The position numbers and the translations under genes are program-made. Below are positions 21,434 to 30,924 of a stretch of 64,000 nt of DNA, in pieces. Source of the DNA: Mesostigma viride (lineage: Eukaryota; Streptophyta; Mesostigmatophyceae; Mesostigmatales; Mesostigmataceae); NCBI GenBank assembly GCA_009746045.1, contig RPFO01000079.1, forward strand, positions 2,605,674-2,669,673, written 5' to 3'. Position 1 is the first letter of the stretch. Every line of letters starts with the position of its first letter. Under the pieces are notes generated by a model. That model was not told the DNA's origin. It did no database searches and worked only from the letters and a program-made list of their open reading frames with translations.

Positions 21434-22857
21434 AATGATCGAACCCCGTCAGGAGAGCGCAGCCGGAATGAAAATGGAAAGTTTTTGCCAGCAGGCACGC
21501 AGGCGCAATAGCGAAAGAAGCAGCTTGGTGAGCGCCCGGTGCTACACGAATACAACGGGAGGGGTGGGCGCAAACGTTTTCATTCTTGTAATTCTCAACT
21601 TCTGCCGTGCTATCGCAAATTAGGAAATGGCCTTGTACGTGCTAGCTAGTCTGCTTCATTGGCATGACGCTCTCATACCCAGCAACAAATATGGTGGTCG
21701 TAGCATGGTGATTGTCTCTGTAGTCATGCCGGCATCGAATTCCGCCTGTAATAAAACCCATTCCTCCCATTATGTTCTGTCTGTGTCCTGCGGGCCTGCG
21801 GCCAAGGCTCCGGCAGTTCTGGCGTCCACCGCTGTACGACAAGCGCGCCGGGGCCGTGATTGCCGCCAATGCCGCGCACGGTTGGCGGGGATCCCGTTCT
21901 TGCCTTGTCACAGCATATAGCAACTAGCATCCACGGACCGTCCTATACTTTCTGGCTAAACCAATGGGGAACGTCCTAATTGGCATGCTGTTCAGTGTTC
22001 TGGCCCGGGGCCGTTTCCAAGTTGAGATAAGTTCCCGCGCCGGTGGTCCCGTCCGGCAGGGCCCATGTGCAGCATTGGGCATGGGCAACAACAACAACAT
22101 CAGTTTGGCAGACGCGTTCGGCAATTTTACAGTAGTGACGCGAACCGAGTATGGGCGTTCTTATATGTAGCGATGTCAGCAATGTCGGCCATGGTTTACG
22201 GGTTTGTGCTCACAAACTACGAGAAATGTGAGAGAGGCGCGCAGAAGGCACCAAAGAGTTTGAAATATAACATTGTCCATGGCCGAAATCACATACACCG
22301 TTGCTGGCACGACAAAACGGCCCTCAGTGCTTTGCAGGTTAATGTGCGTGCCCCTCTCGTCTCCACCATGCAGCAATAGGTAGTGATTTGAGGCCAGTCA
22401 GCATTTCGAACCGTTTACACCAGAGCTGTGCAGCGACTCTCGGTCTAGCTCAGGATGCTCTGACAAACTCTCTCTGCATACCTCTCGGCGCAGTTTTAGG
22501 CTGTTACGCTAGGGAGTAGAGGCTCCCTCGCTGCTGACTGGGATACCTACTCTGCCCCAGCTGCGCCCAGGTAATTTGCTAATACGGTACCGTCGACCCG
22601 GCGTGGAAAATAATAGCCAAGCTGGCGGAACGCCTATCCTGCCCTACTATGGCTTCATCGATGGTTTGGTTGTGGCAGGATCCTCACTGACATGTGTTAT
22701 TCCGTGGATGTGGCACTGTACACCTGTACTCGCGTTTGCATAGTAGACCGAATGCACGCCTTAAAGGAGGCCCAACTTCGCCATTAGTAATGAATACACA
22801 TGTGAAACGCTTATGTTCAAATGTTTTATTTCATAATCAAGACTTACGTGCGTATAC
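21434..22857. other. No gene seen upstream of the phosphatase gene
   Basis: I see only short open frames on both strands without family resemblance. This is probably the intergenic and promoter region of the divergent pair RNase H1 (minus) and phosphatase (plus). Short introns or leader exons cannot be excluded. Confidence 0.35.
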
Positions 22858-25534
22858 ATGATTGCCGTACTAACCAGCTGCACACATCCACTGCGCAAAT
22901 GTCCCATTGCTTATGGGACCACTAGTGTGATCGCCGACAATTCGGCTGCGTGTTATTCCATTTCTATGCATGTGGGGCACCACTTGACAGCGTCTGCCTT
23001 GACGACAACGCACGGAATGGCCGGGAGCGCGGTCGCATGGCCTGGGGGGCCATTCAAGCCGGTCACCCACGTCATTTTCGACATGGATGGTTTGCTGCTC
23101 AACACGGAGGATTTGTATACGGTGGCCGCGCAGGTGGGTGGGCGAGGGCTTGCACATGGTGGCCGCACAGGTGGGTGGGTGAGGGCTTAGTCCGCCGGGC
23201 CAGTCCCAAGATACTACATGGATAACTTGTATCATTTGCTAATCCTTGCCAGGCTTGGCTTCTTCATGGATATCTAGCCATGCTATTGTGCCGAGTCTGG
23301 CTCCCACCATGCACACATGCACGGGTAAGCACGCAAACGAAGCCACACAACACGCACGCCCAAGCACACCGCACACGCACGCGCGCGCGCGCATACACAC
23401 ACACACACAAAAAAAAAAAAAGACACATGCACACATGACGCATGCCTGCTTTCTTCGCGCATACACACACACACACACACACAAAAAAAAAAAAGACACA
23501 TGCACACATGACGCATGCCTGCTTTCTTGTATTCACCTAAGATACATTCAAGCATTCCCACCCTTTGCTTCCCTTTTCCCTCCCTGCGATGGGAACCTGT
23601 GAAGTGGGTGCCAGTGTGATGAGTGCCAGCATTACTGTACTAATGGTTCGCAAGTACTAACGGTTGGCAAGGGAACCCTGGCACCGGTGGACGAGGAAAC
23701 AAAACTCGTGAGCACCGGATGTCTCACCCACCTCGCGTGCATGGCATCAGATCACCTGGGGACTGCATCTGTTAGAGGCTGTGCACCGGGTCCTATAGGT
23801 GCTGACTACGGGTCCCATCCCTCGCGAACGGCTGCGCACCGGGTCTCCATGCTTGCATCTCAAGCAACGTCCTGAATCGCATGGCATGCTATGGCTGGGG
23901 TATAGCTAGGCTATAGCTAGCTTATTCCGAGGTTATAGGTGGGTTATAGATAGATGGAAGCACACTGGGTTCTGGCTACGTTGTTGCTAGGTTCTGGATA
24001 AGTTATTGCTAGGTTATGGCTTGGTTATGGCTAGGTTATAGGTGAGTTACAGCTAAGTTGAAGCGCATGCTAGGTTATATCTTGGATGTTATCTACCAGG
24101 TCCTGCCAAATGCCTTTGATAGCAGCGTTTCGGAATCCACCACTTGGGGCTCATCCTCAGGTTCAGAATTTGGCCGGAATACCTGAGCTGTACGAGCACT
24201 TTGATCGTCAGCACTTCTCACAATGCACTCCACCGAGATGCTTGACTCTGTGAGGATGTTGATGGCTGCATATGTTCATAGTAGTAGGCAGCCCCAAACA
24301 TCCCTCATGCAACTGCCCTCATTTCCTCCTCTCCTTGGATACCGGCGCCCGTCCCTTTGGGTACCACACCAACTACACTGGTCCCCGGGTCCCCTCCATC
24401 ATGCTCTTGACCCTGTCACCTGCTGAGGCGCAGACCCATGGCTCCCTCCAACTACGTAGTATTGTTTCTACATGTCATACCGTAATGTCTGATGTTTGAC
24501 TGTTCATGACCTGTGGCCCGGTTGCCTGCACGGTCTTTCCTTGCACTTACAGGTTGCTGCTGCCCCTTGCCCCTTGCCCCTTGCCCCTTGCCCCTTGCCC
24601 CTTGCCCCTTGCCCCTTGCCCCTTGCCCCTTGCCCCTTGCCCCTTGCCCCTTGCCCCTTGCCCCTTGCCCCTTGCCCCTTGCCCCTTGCCCCTTGCCCCT
24701 TGCCCCTTGCCCCTTGCCCCTTGCCCCTTGCCCCTTGCCCCTTGCCCCTTGCCCCTTGCCCCTTGCCCCTTGCCCCTTGCCCCTTGCCCCTTGCCCCTTG
24801 CCCCTTGCCCCTTGCCCCTTGCCCCTTGCCCCTTGCCCCTTGCCCCTCGGTGGCCTGGTTTATACTGCCACCCGCAGCGAATCGCGTCCGAGTACGGCCA
24901 AACCTTCCCCTTTGCAACCAAGATCCGCATGATGGGCCTGCCCGCCCTCGCTGCCTGCCAGCTGTGCATCCGGGAGACAGGTCTGCCCTTGACCCCAGAA
25001 GAATATCTCCGCAAGCGAGAGGCCATCCAAGACGAGCTGTGGCCAACCGCGGAGCTCATGCCGGGGGCGGGACGGCTGCTAGAACACCTTTTCCGCAAGG
25101 GTGTCCCAGCGGCGCTTGCCACTTCATCTTATGGGGCGCCCTACCGGGCAAAGGTATCGCGCCACATGGCGCTTTTTGATAGGTTTGCGAGCGTCACGTG
25201 CGGGGACGACCCTGAGCTGAAGAAGGGGAAGCCGGCGCCAGATATTTTTCTGCTGGCAGCGTCCCGGCTGGGCGCGAGCCCTGAGAACTGCCTGGTCTTT
25301 GAGGACGCGCCAAGTGGCGTTCAGTCGGCGCTCGCGGCGGGCATGCAGGTGGTGTGGGTGCCGCACTCGTTCATGCTCGAGGAGGGCAGCAGTGGGGACG
25401 CGCCAGGTGTCCTTGGTGACTTATCGGCGTCGGGAATTGTCGCGGCGAGCGGCGCCACCCAGACCGTCGCATCGCTGATGCACTTCCAGCCGCATCTTTT
25501 TGGGCTGCCACCGTTTGAGGATGGGGCGGAGTAG
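22858..25534 (+). CDS. HAD phosphatase, pseudouridine-5'-phosphatase type, two exons
   Basis: Exon 1 is 22858-23133 and exon 2 is 24878-25534 (TAG), joined in phase 0 across an intron with GTGGGTGG and CCCGCAG ends. The predicted protein is 310 aa, or 257 aa from the internal Met at 23017. HAD motifs: I, IFDMDGLLLNTEDLY (nucleophile and acid Asp); II, LATSSYG; III, Lys in KKGKPAPDIF; IV, CLVFEDAPSGVQSA. The cap and the C-terminal FQPHLFGLPPF end match HDHD1/PUDP, which dephosphorylates pseudouridine 5'-phosphate, and the plant glycerol-phosphatase relatives. The fold runs continuously across the splice (TVAAQ to RIASEYGQTF), which supports the intron call. Host gene. Confidence 0.85.
23391..23530. 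repeat. Tandem duplication of about 70 bp with CA and A runs, in intron
   Basis: GCGCATACACACACACA, then a poly-A run, then GACACATGCACACATGACGC and TGCCTGCTTTCTT, occurs twice in succession. It lies in the phosphatase intron. Open frames reported through it on either strand are not genes. Confidence 0.85.
24561..24846. repeat. (CCCCTTG)n array, about 41 copies, in intron
   Basis: A practically perfect 7-bp tandem repeat ends 31 bp before the 3' splice site of the phosphatase intron. The minus strand is (CAAGGGG)n and has runs of four G every seven bases, the pattern of G-quadruplex-forming DNA. The C/T-rich sense strand may serve as an extended polypyrimidine tract. Long Pro/Leu/Ala frames through it are by-products. 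Confidence 0.95.
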
Positions 25535-25973
25535 CACACTGCCACGATCGATTGAAGTTTACGAGAATGAAATCGGAGTTGATGTATTAATTAATTAATT
25601 AAAATCATAGCTCCGTGGGGAGCATATGTAACACATAGCCCTGAGAAAGGGGCATCTATGGGTTTGTAATACAATCGGGGCGACAGTTGATGTATTAGCC
25701 TTGATGGCTGTCTTTGATGTTGATATATAGTTATCACTTTTGTGGTACATCACGTACGCATGTTGGTGTGGCACAGGCTGTGGTAGCTAGTTAGTTACTT
25801 GTGATAACAGTGTTATGGATTGAGTTTTTCCGATCCCATTCACCCTACTTTTACAGGACTCGGGTTGCCTGATAGCGCTACGAGCTCTTACCTAATTTCC
25901 CTTACCAATTAATTGACAGCTGATTGGCAAGGGCACACATATGGCCAGGGGCTATAAGTAGAAAGTAAGTACT
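25535..25973. other. 3' region of phosphatase gene with dispersed repeat copy 2
   Basis: No gene. Positions 25588-25665 repeat the element seen at 20090-20165 (TTAATTAATTAATTAAAATC, then CATAGCTCCGTGGGGAGCAT). TGTAA occurs at about 25627 and 25664, a polyadenylation signal used by many green algae. The link to this gene is an inference. Confidence 0.5.
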
Positions 25974-26556
25974 TGTTACGTCCCGGCCCTTTTGGTCGGA
26001 CGTAACAATGGAATAAATTACTAAGGCCTTGTGGCCGTTGTACTAAGTTTTATGGACATTGACTCTTGCGTGAATTGGACTAGCTATTTTGGTCCTAGGT
26101 TGCCCTTTTAGGAACCGGTGCGGTGGCGCCGCGTCAGTTCTGAGTCCATTTGTAGTACTAGGCGTGGATCCTGTAGTTGAGGGTCGATGTCGGCCCGGAT
26201 CCTACGTGGAATGTTTGGCTCGGATTGGTCCAGGGAAATTGGCATGTATCTGCGCCGCAATCAACCTAGGTTAAATTGGTCCGAGGACGAGAGTCTCGTC
26301 CTCTTGGTTTGATGAATGATAAGTGCGAATACGCCTACACATTGAACCCGGGGCAACTATCCATTTGTAATTGGTGTTGCTAGCCAATATAAGTGTGTAC
26401 TAATTAGCTTGGCATCAAGCCGTGATGCCAGATATCTCACGACTCACGTCGTGAAGCGCAACCTACTTTAGGCTACCTTGAATTATTCCTAATTCCGGCA
26501 AGAAGGGTCTTTCGCTACGTAGCTCAGGCTAGGTGTGTCTGGGCTGGGACGTAACA
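25974..26556 (+). repeat. 5' LTR of a second LTR retrotransposon, with primer site
   Basis: The 583-bp unit starts TGTTACGTCCCGGCC and ends GGCTGGGACGTAACA, so its ends are 11-bp inverted repeats (TGTTACGTCCC / GGGACGTAACA) with TG...CA termini. It is followed at once by CTGGTTATCGGAGG (26557-26570), which resembles an initiator tRNA-Met primer site. No matching 3' LTR is present in the window, so the element is truncated or disrupted downstream (before the virus-like gene at 28.4 kb). Confidence 0.65.
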
Positions 26557-27298
26557 CTGGTTATCGGAGGAAATGTGCTGGAAAGGTTAGCTAACTCTCG
26601 CGGAGAGGGTTAGTGAGCCAATTAGGATACCAAGGCTGAGTTTGACGTAGGTAGAGGTTCCGGAATTCAACGACTGCTGACTGGTCGGCGGCCAGCCCGT
26701 AAAGGGATTCAACGACGACCTAGCCAGCAAGCGGCCAGTCTGGGATACTCGGCGGGGCTAGCAATAGTCCTGTGGTGAGGTGCTGTAAACGATAGCGTTC
26801 AGCTCTCCTGCTTTCAACGACACCTAGTGGCGGCCAGGGCTTGCCTTCAACGACACCGGGTGGCGGCCAGCTCAGGAGGATTTAACGTCATCGATTATGG
26901 TGCGTCCCCTAGATAGGATCCTTTCTTTACAAGCGATGCCTGTGGAAGGCTAGCTGGCATGCTCGCTTCCTCTCCGGGTTCGCACGCGTAGGGGTTCTCG
27001 TTATACGTTGTGCCTCTATAGGGTGTGAATGTCGTTGGTTCGAATGGAAGTTGCGGACGACAACCATTCGTTGTTTTACATGTTGTGGGGGTGAATACCG
27101 TCTGGCTGTTGCCGACTGTGTTGACGGTGTTTACCTCCGTGTAATCGTTGTATAGCCCCTTTGCCGCGGATGGCTGGGGGCGTGTGCTGTGCTACACTCC
27201 GTGCTCTCTCCTCGTTCGTTTAAGGTCACTGCATTAGAGGTAGCCTGGGTTTCCCCTTTCTCTCCTGCTTGCAAGCCGCTGCCAGACTATGATGTAAC
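26557..27298 (+). other. Leader region of the truncated LTR retrotransposon
   Basis: No gene. The phrase TTCAACGAC plus a CTAGTGGCGGCCAG-like piece recurs three to five times at 26670-26880 (for example CAACGACACCTAGTGGCGGCCAGGGC and CAACGACACCGGGTGGCGGCCAGC). It resembles a tandem leader or packaging-type repeat between primer site and first ORF. Confidence 0.45.
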
Positions 27299-27637
27299 AT
27301 GCCCCGACGTAAAATAAACAAGGGTGGACAGTCTGGATTTCCTTATTATGCAGTAGCTCACGACGGGGATAAGGGTAGACCTGCTATATTCTACAGCTGG
27401 AAGACTTGTGAGGAACACATTAAAGATAAGATATTGTCCCAAGGCTCTAGTGCTAAGTGGAAAGGGTTTGATAACATTACAGATGCAGATAGGTTTGTTA
27501 GGGAACACATGCCATTGCCTGAGGGGATGCACATCACACGTGAATGCTCCAAGCCACCCACGCTCAGCAGCCAGGGGGAGGGGACAGCAGTTACAGTTAC
27601 CTTCTCTCAGTTGACCATTGGCCCTAGCAAACAGTAG
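27299..27637 (+). CDS. RNase H1 hybrid-binding-domain-like protein, 112 aa
   Basis: Starts at ATG 27299 directly after TGTAAC. Residues 14-72 show the pattern of the small RNA-DNA hybrid-binding (viroplasmin-type) domain: FPYYAVAHDGDKGRPAIFYSWKTCEEHI, then AKWKGFDNITDADRFV. No catalytic RNase H domain follows. The C terminus is polar. It lies inside the LTR element after the primer site, where gag would be expected, so it may act as a nucleic-acid-binding gag-like protein. The domain call rests on motif resemblance. Confidence 0.55.
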   Translation: MPRRKINKGGQSGFPYYAVAHDGDKGRPAIFYSWKTCEEHIKDKILSQGSSAKWKGFDNITDADRFVREHMPLPEGMHITRECSKPPTLSSQGEGTAVTVTFSQLTIGPSKQ

Positions 27638-27764
27638 AGGATACTATTACTAGGAAGTAGTACTAGGTTCTATATCTATAGATCCATAGCACGTGGTTGC
27701 TCTTTCTCTCTCTCTTCTTCCTGGGGAGGTGATGCCTGCTGTGTAAGGTACCGGTACGAGCACC

Positions 27765-28048
27765 ATGCCAACACGGTACCAAACCAGGAACGCCAGAGAG
27801 ACAGAAGACGAGCTTAGGGAGAGAGATTCAGATAATAGAGAGATAGAACCGGTAGACAACCACGAGCACGGTACAGAAGGGCTAGAGGTACCACCACAAG
27901 TAGAGACAGGTCCAGGTGAGGTCATGGAGAGACCTGTGGAAGGCTCCCTACGATCCAGACCTAGCTCCCCAGCGGATGGGGACAATTTAGACGCCTTGAC
28001 AAGGCAGGAAGAGGACAGCAGTGACCAAGAGATACTCCAGGGGGGCTC

Positions 28049-28090
<42 letters not shown>

Positions 28091-28118
28091 GCAACAGCAC
28101 TACGCTCCGCGAGGGTGA
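27765..28118 (+). CDS. Low-complexity acidic ORF with polyglutamine, 117 aa
   Basis: ATG 27765 to TGA 28118. It begins with a TRYQTRN-like basic start, is then rich in E, D and R, and ends in about 16 glutamines from a (CAG/CAA)n tract at 28048-28100. It is the next frame after the hybrid-binding ORF and probably belongs to the same truncated LTR element. I recognise no domain. Confidence 0.4.
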
Positions 28119-28439
28119 CCCCATGTTTCCGCGTTTTTTGTTTTTGGCCACGGGACTCGGCTAAGTCCCGTGGCCCTGCACAGTGTGTGGGACATGCACA
28201 AAGTTTTTTCATTAAAAAATAAATAATGTAAAGGACTTCATCCAGATTCGTAGGTGGGGGGCTCGTGCAAGCTAAACGGCCCAGCGGGATCATACCAGGG
28301 CTGGGACTTGAACTGCGTGGGGGGGTAAGGCCTACACTTGTGAGCCCCACTCCTACTTCTGCGCACGGCCCCCCCCGAAAACTGCTTGGAAGGAAGGTAC
28401 TCTGCCCTGTCATGGGGAACAACATAGTAAGGATCGTAC
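28119..28439. other. Junction between LTR element and virus-like gene
   Basis: No gene. It contains a GGCCACGGGACTCGG...AAGTCCCGTGGCC inverted repeat (about 28146-28172), a strong hairpin, then an AT-rich piece. A RNA 3'-end role is possible. Confidence 0.4.
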
Positions 28440-29528
28440 TCAGGAGGTTCCGAGGCTAGTCAGAAGATGGGCGAGTCGGCGTCCGACAGGGGCGCGTTGA
28501 AGCCGTCGACTGAGCTGGTCGCAGGGGGTGCTCTCGTTGTAGTACTTGAGGGAGTTGTACATGTTGAAGCCGTCGAACTTGAGCAGGGCCTTCTCCTTGG
28601 CGTTCCTGGCGCAGTGGTGGCAGGCCACGCCCATGGCCTTGAGCTGGGGGATGTACGTGAAGTAGCAGGACATCTCGTGGTGGTGGAAGGTCCTGAAGCA
28701 GCTCTGGCACCCCTTGGGCGGCCACTGGCTGTAGAAGGGGGTGTTGAAGTAGGGGGCGATGGAGGCGCAGATCTTGGACAGCTCCGGGTCTCGCTCGAAC
28801 CGCTTGGCGACCTCCTCCCCCTTGGCGGCGAGCTGCTCCCGAGTCCAGTAGGTCCCCAGCGTCTCGAACTCGGACGCCCGGCGGACGAGGTAGACGATCT
28901 CCCTGTTGGCGCAGGGCTCGCAGTAGATGCCGGGCTTGGTGCCGACGCTCTCGTCCTCCTTGACGCGGTACGCCACCTTCTCGGGCACGTGCTCGCACAT
29001 GCAGCAGGCGTAGTGCAGCTGGTCCGCCCGCTTGGAGACGAAGGGGGGGGCGTTCTCGCGGCGGGGCTCGACCCTCGTCCACTGGTCCATGAAGCGGGCC
29101 AAGTAGTCCCGGTCGGTGTAGGCGAAGGGGGCGACGACCTCCACCATGCACTGCTCGCACCAGCAGTCGTCGAGGCCGTTCCTGCTGAGGGCGTCGTTGT
29201 GGCGGAGGTAGAAGCCGCGGGGACTCCTCTTCCCGCACTTGCGATCGCAGGGGTAGTTGGCCAGCTCGGCGTGGAAGATGTCGAACGGCGCCGTGTCCTG
29301 GTACTTTGGCAGGATGTCGGCGTCGGTGTACTTGCACTCCCCGTCGTTTTCAAGGAGCTCGGCGGACTCTGAATCAGAGACAACGGGGGGGGGAACATCA
29401 GGCAAAGGGGTTCGACGTTTGCAGTTCTTCACGGGGGCCCTCACTCTGGGGAGGGGCTTGCACGACTTCGCGTCAGAGCGAGAGGCCCTTCGGCGCATGG
29501 AGGCCATGGAGCGGGTGGTGATGGCCAT
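28440..29528 (-). CDS. Cysteine-rich virus-like protein, 362 aa, three zinc modules
   Basis: Start at ATG 29528 (MAITTRSM); the frame extends further upstream only with a non-ATG start. The N terminus is basic, then acidic. Three Cys clusters suggest zinc modules: CDRKC...CWCEQC, CCMCEHVP...YCEPC and CQSCFRTF...CHHCARN. It is probably a nucleic-acid or protein-binding regulator. A one-base change in the G5 run at 28524-28528 would switch the last 35 codons to a frame ending at 28460 with an acidic DADSPIF tail, which looks more natural. A possible homopolymer error should be checked. A heat-shock element lies upstream at 29804-29816. No family recognised. Confidence 0.65.
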   Translation of the reverse strand: MAITTRSMASMRRRASRSDAKSCKPLPRVRAPVKNCKRRTPLPDVPPPVVSDSESAELLENDGECKYTDADILPKYQDTAPFDIFHAELANYPCDRKCGKRSPRGFYLRHNDALSRNGLDDCWCEQCMVEVVAPFAYTDRDYLARFMDQWTRVEPRRENAPPFVSKRADQLHYACCMCEHVPEKVAYRVKEDESVGTKPGIYCEPCANREIVYLVRRASEFETLGTYWTREQLAAKGEEVAKRFERDPELSKICASIAPYFNTPFYSQWPPKGCQSCFRTFHHHEMSCYFTYIPQLKAMGVACHHCARNAKEKALLKFDGFNMYNSLKYYNESTPCDQLSRRLQRAPVGRRLAHLLTSLGTS

Positions 29529-29589
29529 GGCTATGGAGGCTTGCTTGGTAGAGAGCTTGTGAGCTTGGTGAGAGAGTGGGATGAGAAGT

Positions 29590-29850
29590 CCCGGCGGTGG
29601 GGAGGCCTTTAAGGTTTCCCGGACTTGCGGTGGACGCACGGGATTGGCCGGAGTACGCGGCCTTATCCGTGCTGACTCACGGGCGCGGCGCTTTCGAGTG
29701 CCAGGTCACGGGACGCGGCCTTCCAAAAATACCACCGGGTCGGCGCGGCGCTTTCGGGTGCCAGGTCACGGGGCGCGGACCCGGCAGGGAACGGGCGCGG
29801 CGCTTCTAGAAGTTTCGCGTGGCGCGGCCCGGCAGGCACAGGATATAGTC
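29590..29850. promoter_or_regulatory. GC-rich repeat promoter with perfect heat-shock element
   Basis: GGCGCGGCGCTT occurs three times (near 29681, 29735 and 29793), two copies followed by TCGRGTGCCAGGTCACGGG. At 29804-29816 the third runs into TTCtaGAAgtTTC, a perfect three-unit heat-shock element, then TCGCGTGG. CTTTAAGG near 29603 (TTAAAG on minus) may be the TATA-like box for the minus-strand gene. GGATATAG near 29843 is a possible plus-strand box. Confidence 0.55.
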
Positions 29851-29906
29851 GCGCGAAGGGGGGCGGCGGTGCATCTCACCTTATCCGTTGCCGCTAGTCA
29901 GCCATA

Positions 29907-30251
29907 GCCAGGATCATGTCTAGCTCGCCCGATATCCTCACGGAGCACACAACGGTATGAAAGTGCCAAAGAATGCCCTTATAAGCCCTGCACGGAGCAA
30001 AAGAAGTCCAAACATGCTAGATATTGGTAGGCAGCATGTTCAGGACTCTAGTAGAAGGAATTGATTTTCCCAGATTTTTCTGACCTCAGTTGGTCTATTT
30101 TTGGCAGGTCTATTTTTAGCGATTTTCCAGATTTTAATACAAACAAATGCCTTCTTATATGCAAATAAAGAGCTTCTTACCTGGCTGCTTGCCAGTAGGC
30201 TCACGCCCATGACTTCCAACTGTGCACAAGGTCCCATGGTCATCTGACCCC
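29907..30251. other. No gene seen
   Basis: AT-rich sequence without a supported gene. GGTCTATTTTTGGCAGGTCTATTTTTAGC (about 30093-30120) is a short tandem duplication. Confidence 0.35.
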
Positions 30252-30776
30252 ATTTGGTGACAAATTGCCATCAAATGCTAGCAAAAACGCACGTTTTTCG
30301 CGTTTTTTACCACATATTGTTGCGGTTTCCATGCAAGATGTGCCCAGTTGAGCCTGGAAATTTGCATGCATGCTTAAAATCATTATTTTAGACATTGCAC
30401 AAAAATCCAGGTTCATACTATATCAGTTGATGACAGTTTGTCACCAAATGTTAGCAAAAACGCGCGTTTTTCTCCTTTTTCGCCCCAACTCATCGCAGTT
30501 TCCATACAAGATGTGCTCAGTTGAGGCTGGAAATTTGCATGCATGCTTATCACTAACAGTTTAGACATTGCTCAAACATCCAGGTCAATCAGGTGTCATT
30601 TGATGGCAATTTGTCAGCAAATTGTACCAAAAATGCGCGATTTTTGCATTTTATACAAAAATTAATGGCAGTTTTCATACAAGGCGTGCCCAGTTGAGGC
30701 TAGAAATTTGCATGCAGGCTTGACATCACTAGTTTAGACAATGCACAAAAATCCAGGTCAATCAGGTATCGTTTGG
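30252..30776. repeat. Tandem repeat of about 170 bp, three diverged copies
   Basis: Each copy contains a GACAAATTGCCATCAAATG-like or TTTGTCACCAAATG start, AGCAAAAACGCRCGTTTTT, TTTCCATRCAAGATGTGC, CAGTTGAGGCTGGAAATTTG, CATGCATGCTT and AAATCCAGGT. Copies begin near 30252, 30425 and 30598 and differ by about 15-20 per cent. The full-length LINE inserted at the right edge. Confidence 0.75.
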
Positions 30777-30924
30777 TTGGGTTATATATATTAAAAATAT
30801 AATTACTTACAGCAGAGTGAAATCACTCAAACCAAAGCAAACGCCCAGCTATAAACCTATATACAGAGCCATGTCAAAGCTCTATACTACGATAAGACCA
30901 ATGGAAACGCCTAACGGGAGGAAC

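Noticed and set aside
24496-25179. Pro/Leu-rich frames through the (CCCCTTG)n repeat
   Set aside because: They arise from the 7-bp repeat inside the phosphatase intron; only the part from 24878 in one frame is exon 2.
28456-29398. Long overlapping frames on both strands at 28.5-29.4 kb
   Set aside because: Arg/Pro/Ser-rich translations typical of shadow frames in GC-rich DNA. Only the frame with clustered CxxC pairs looks like a protein; the last codons of one alternative frame may be its true C terminus.
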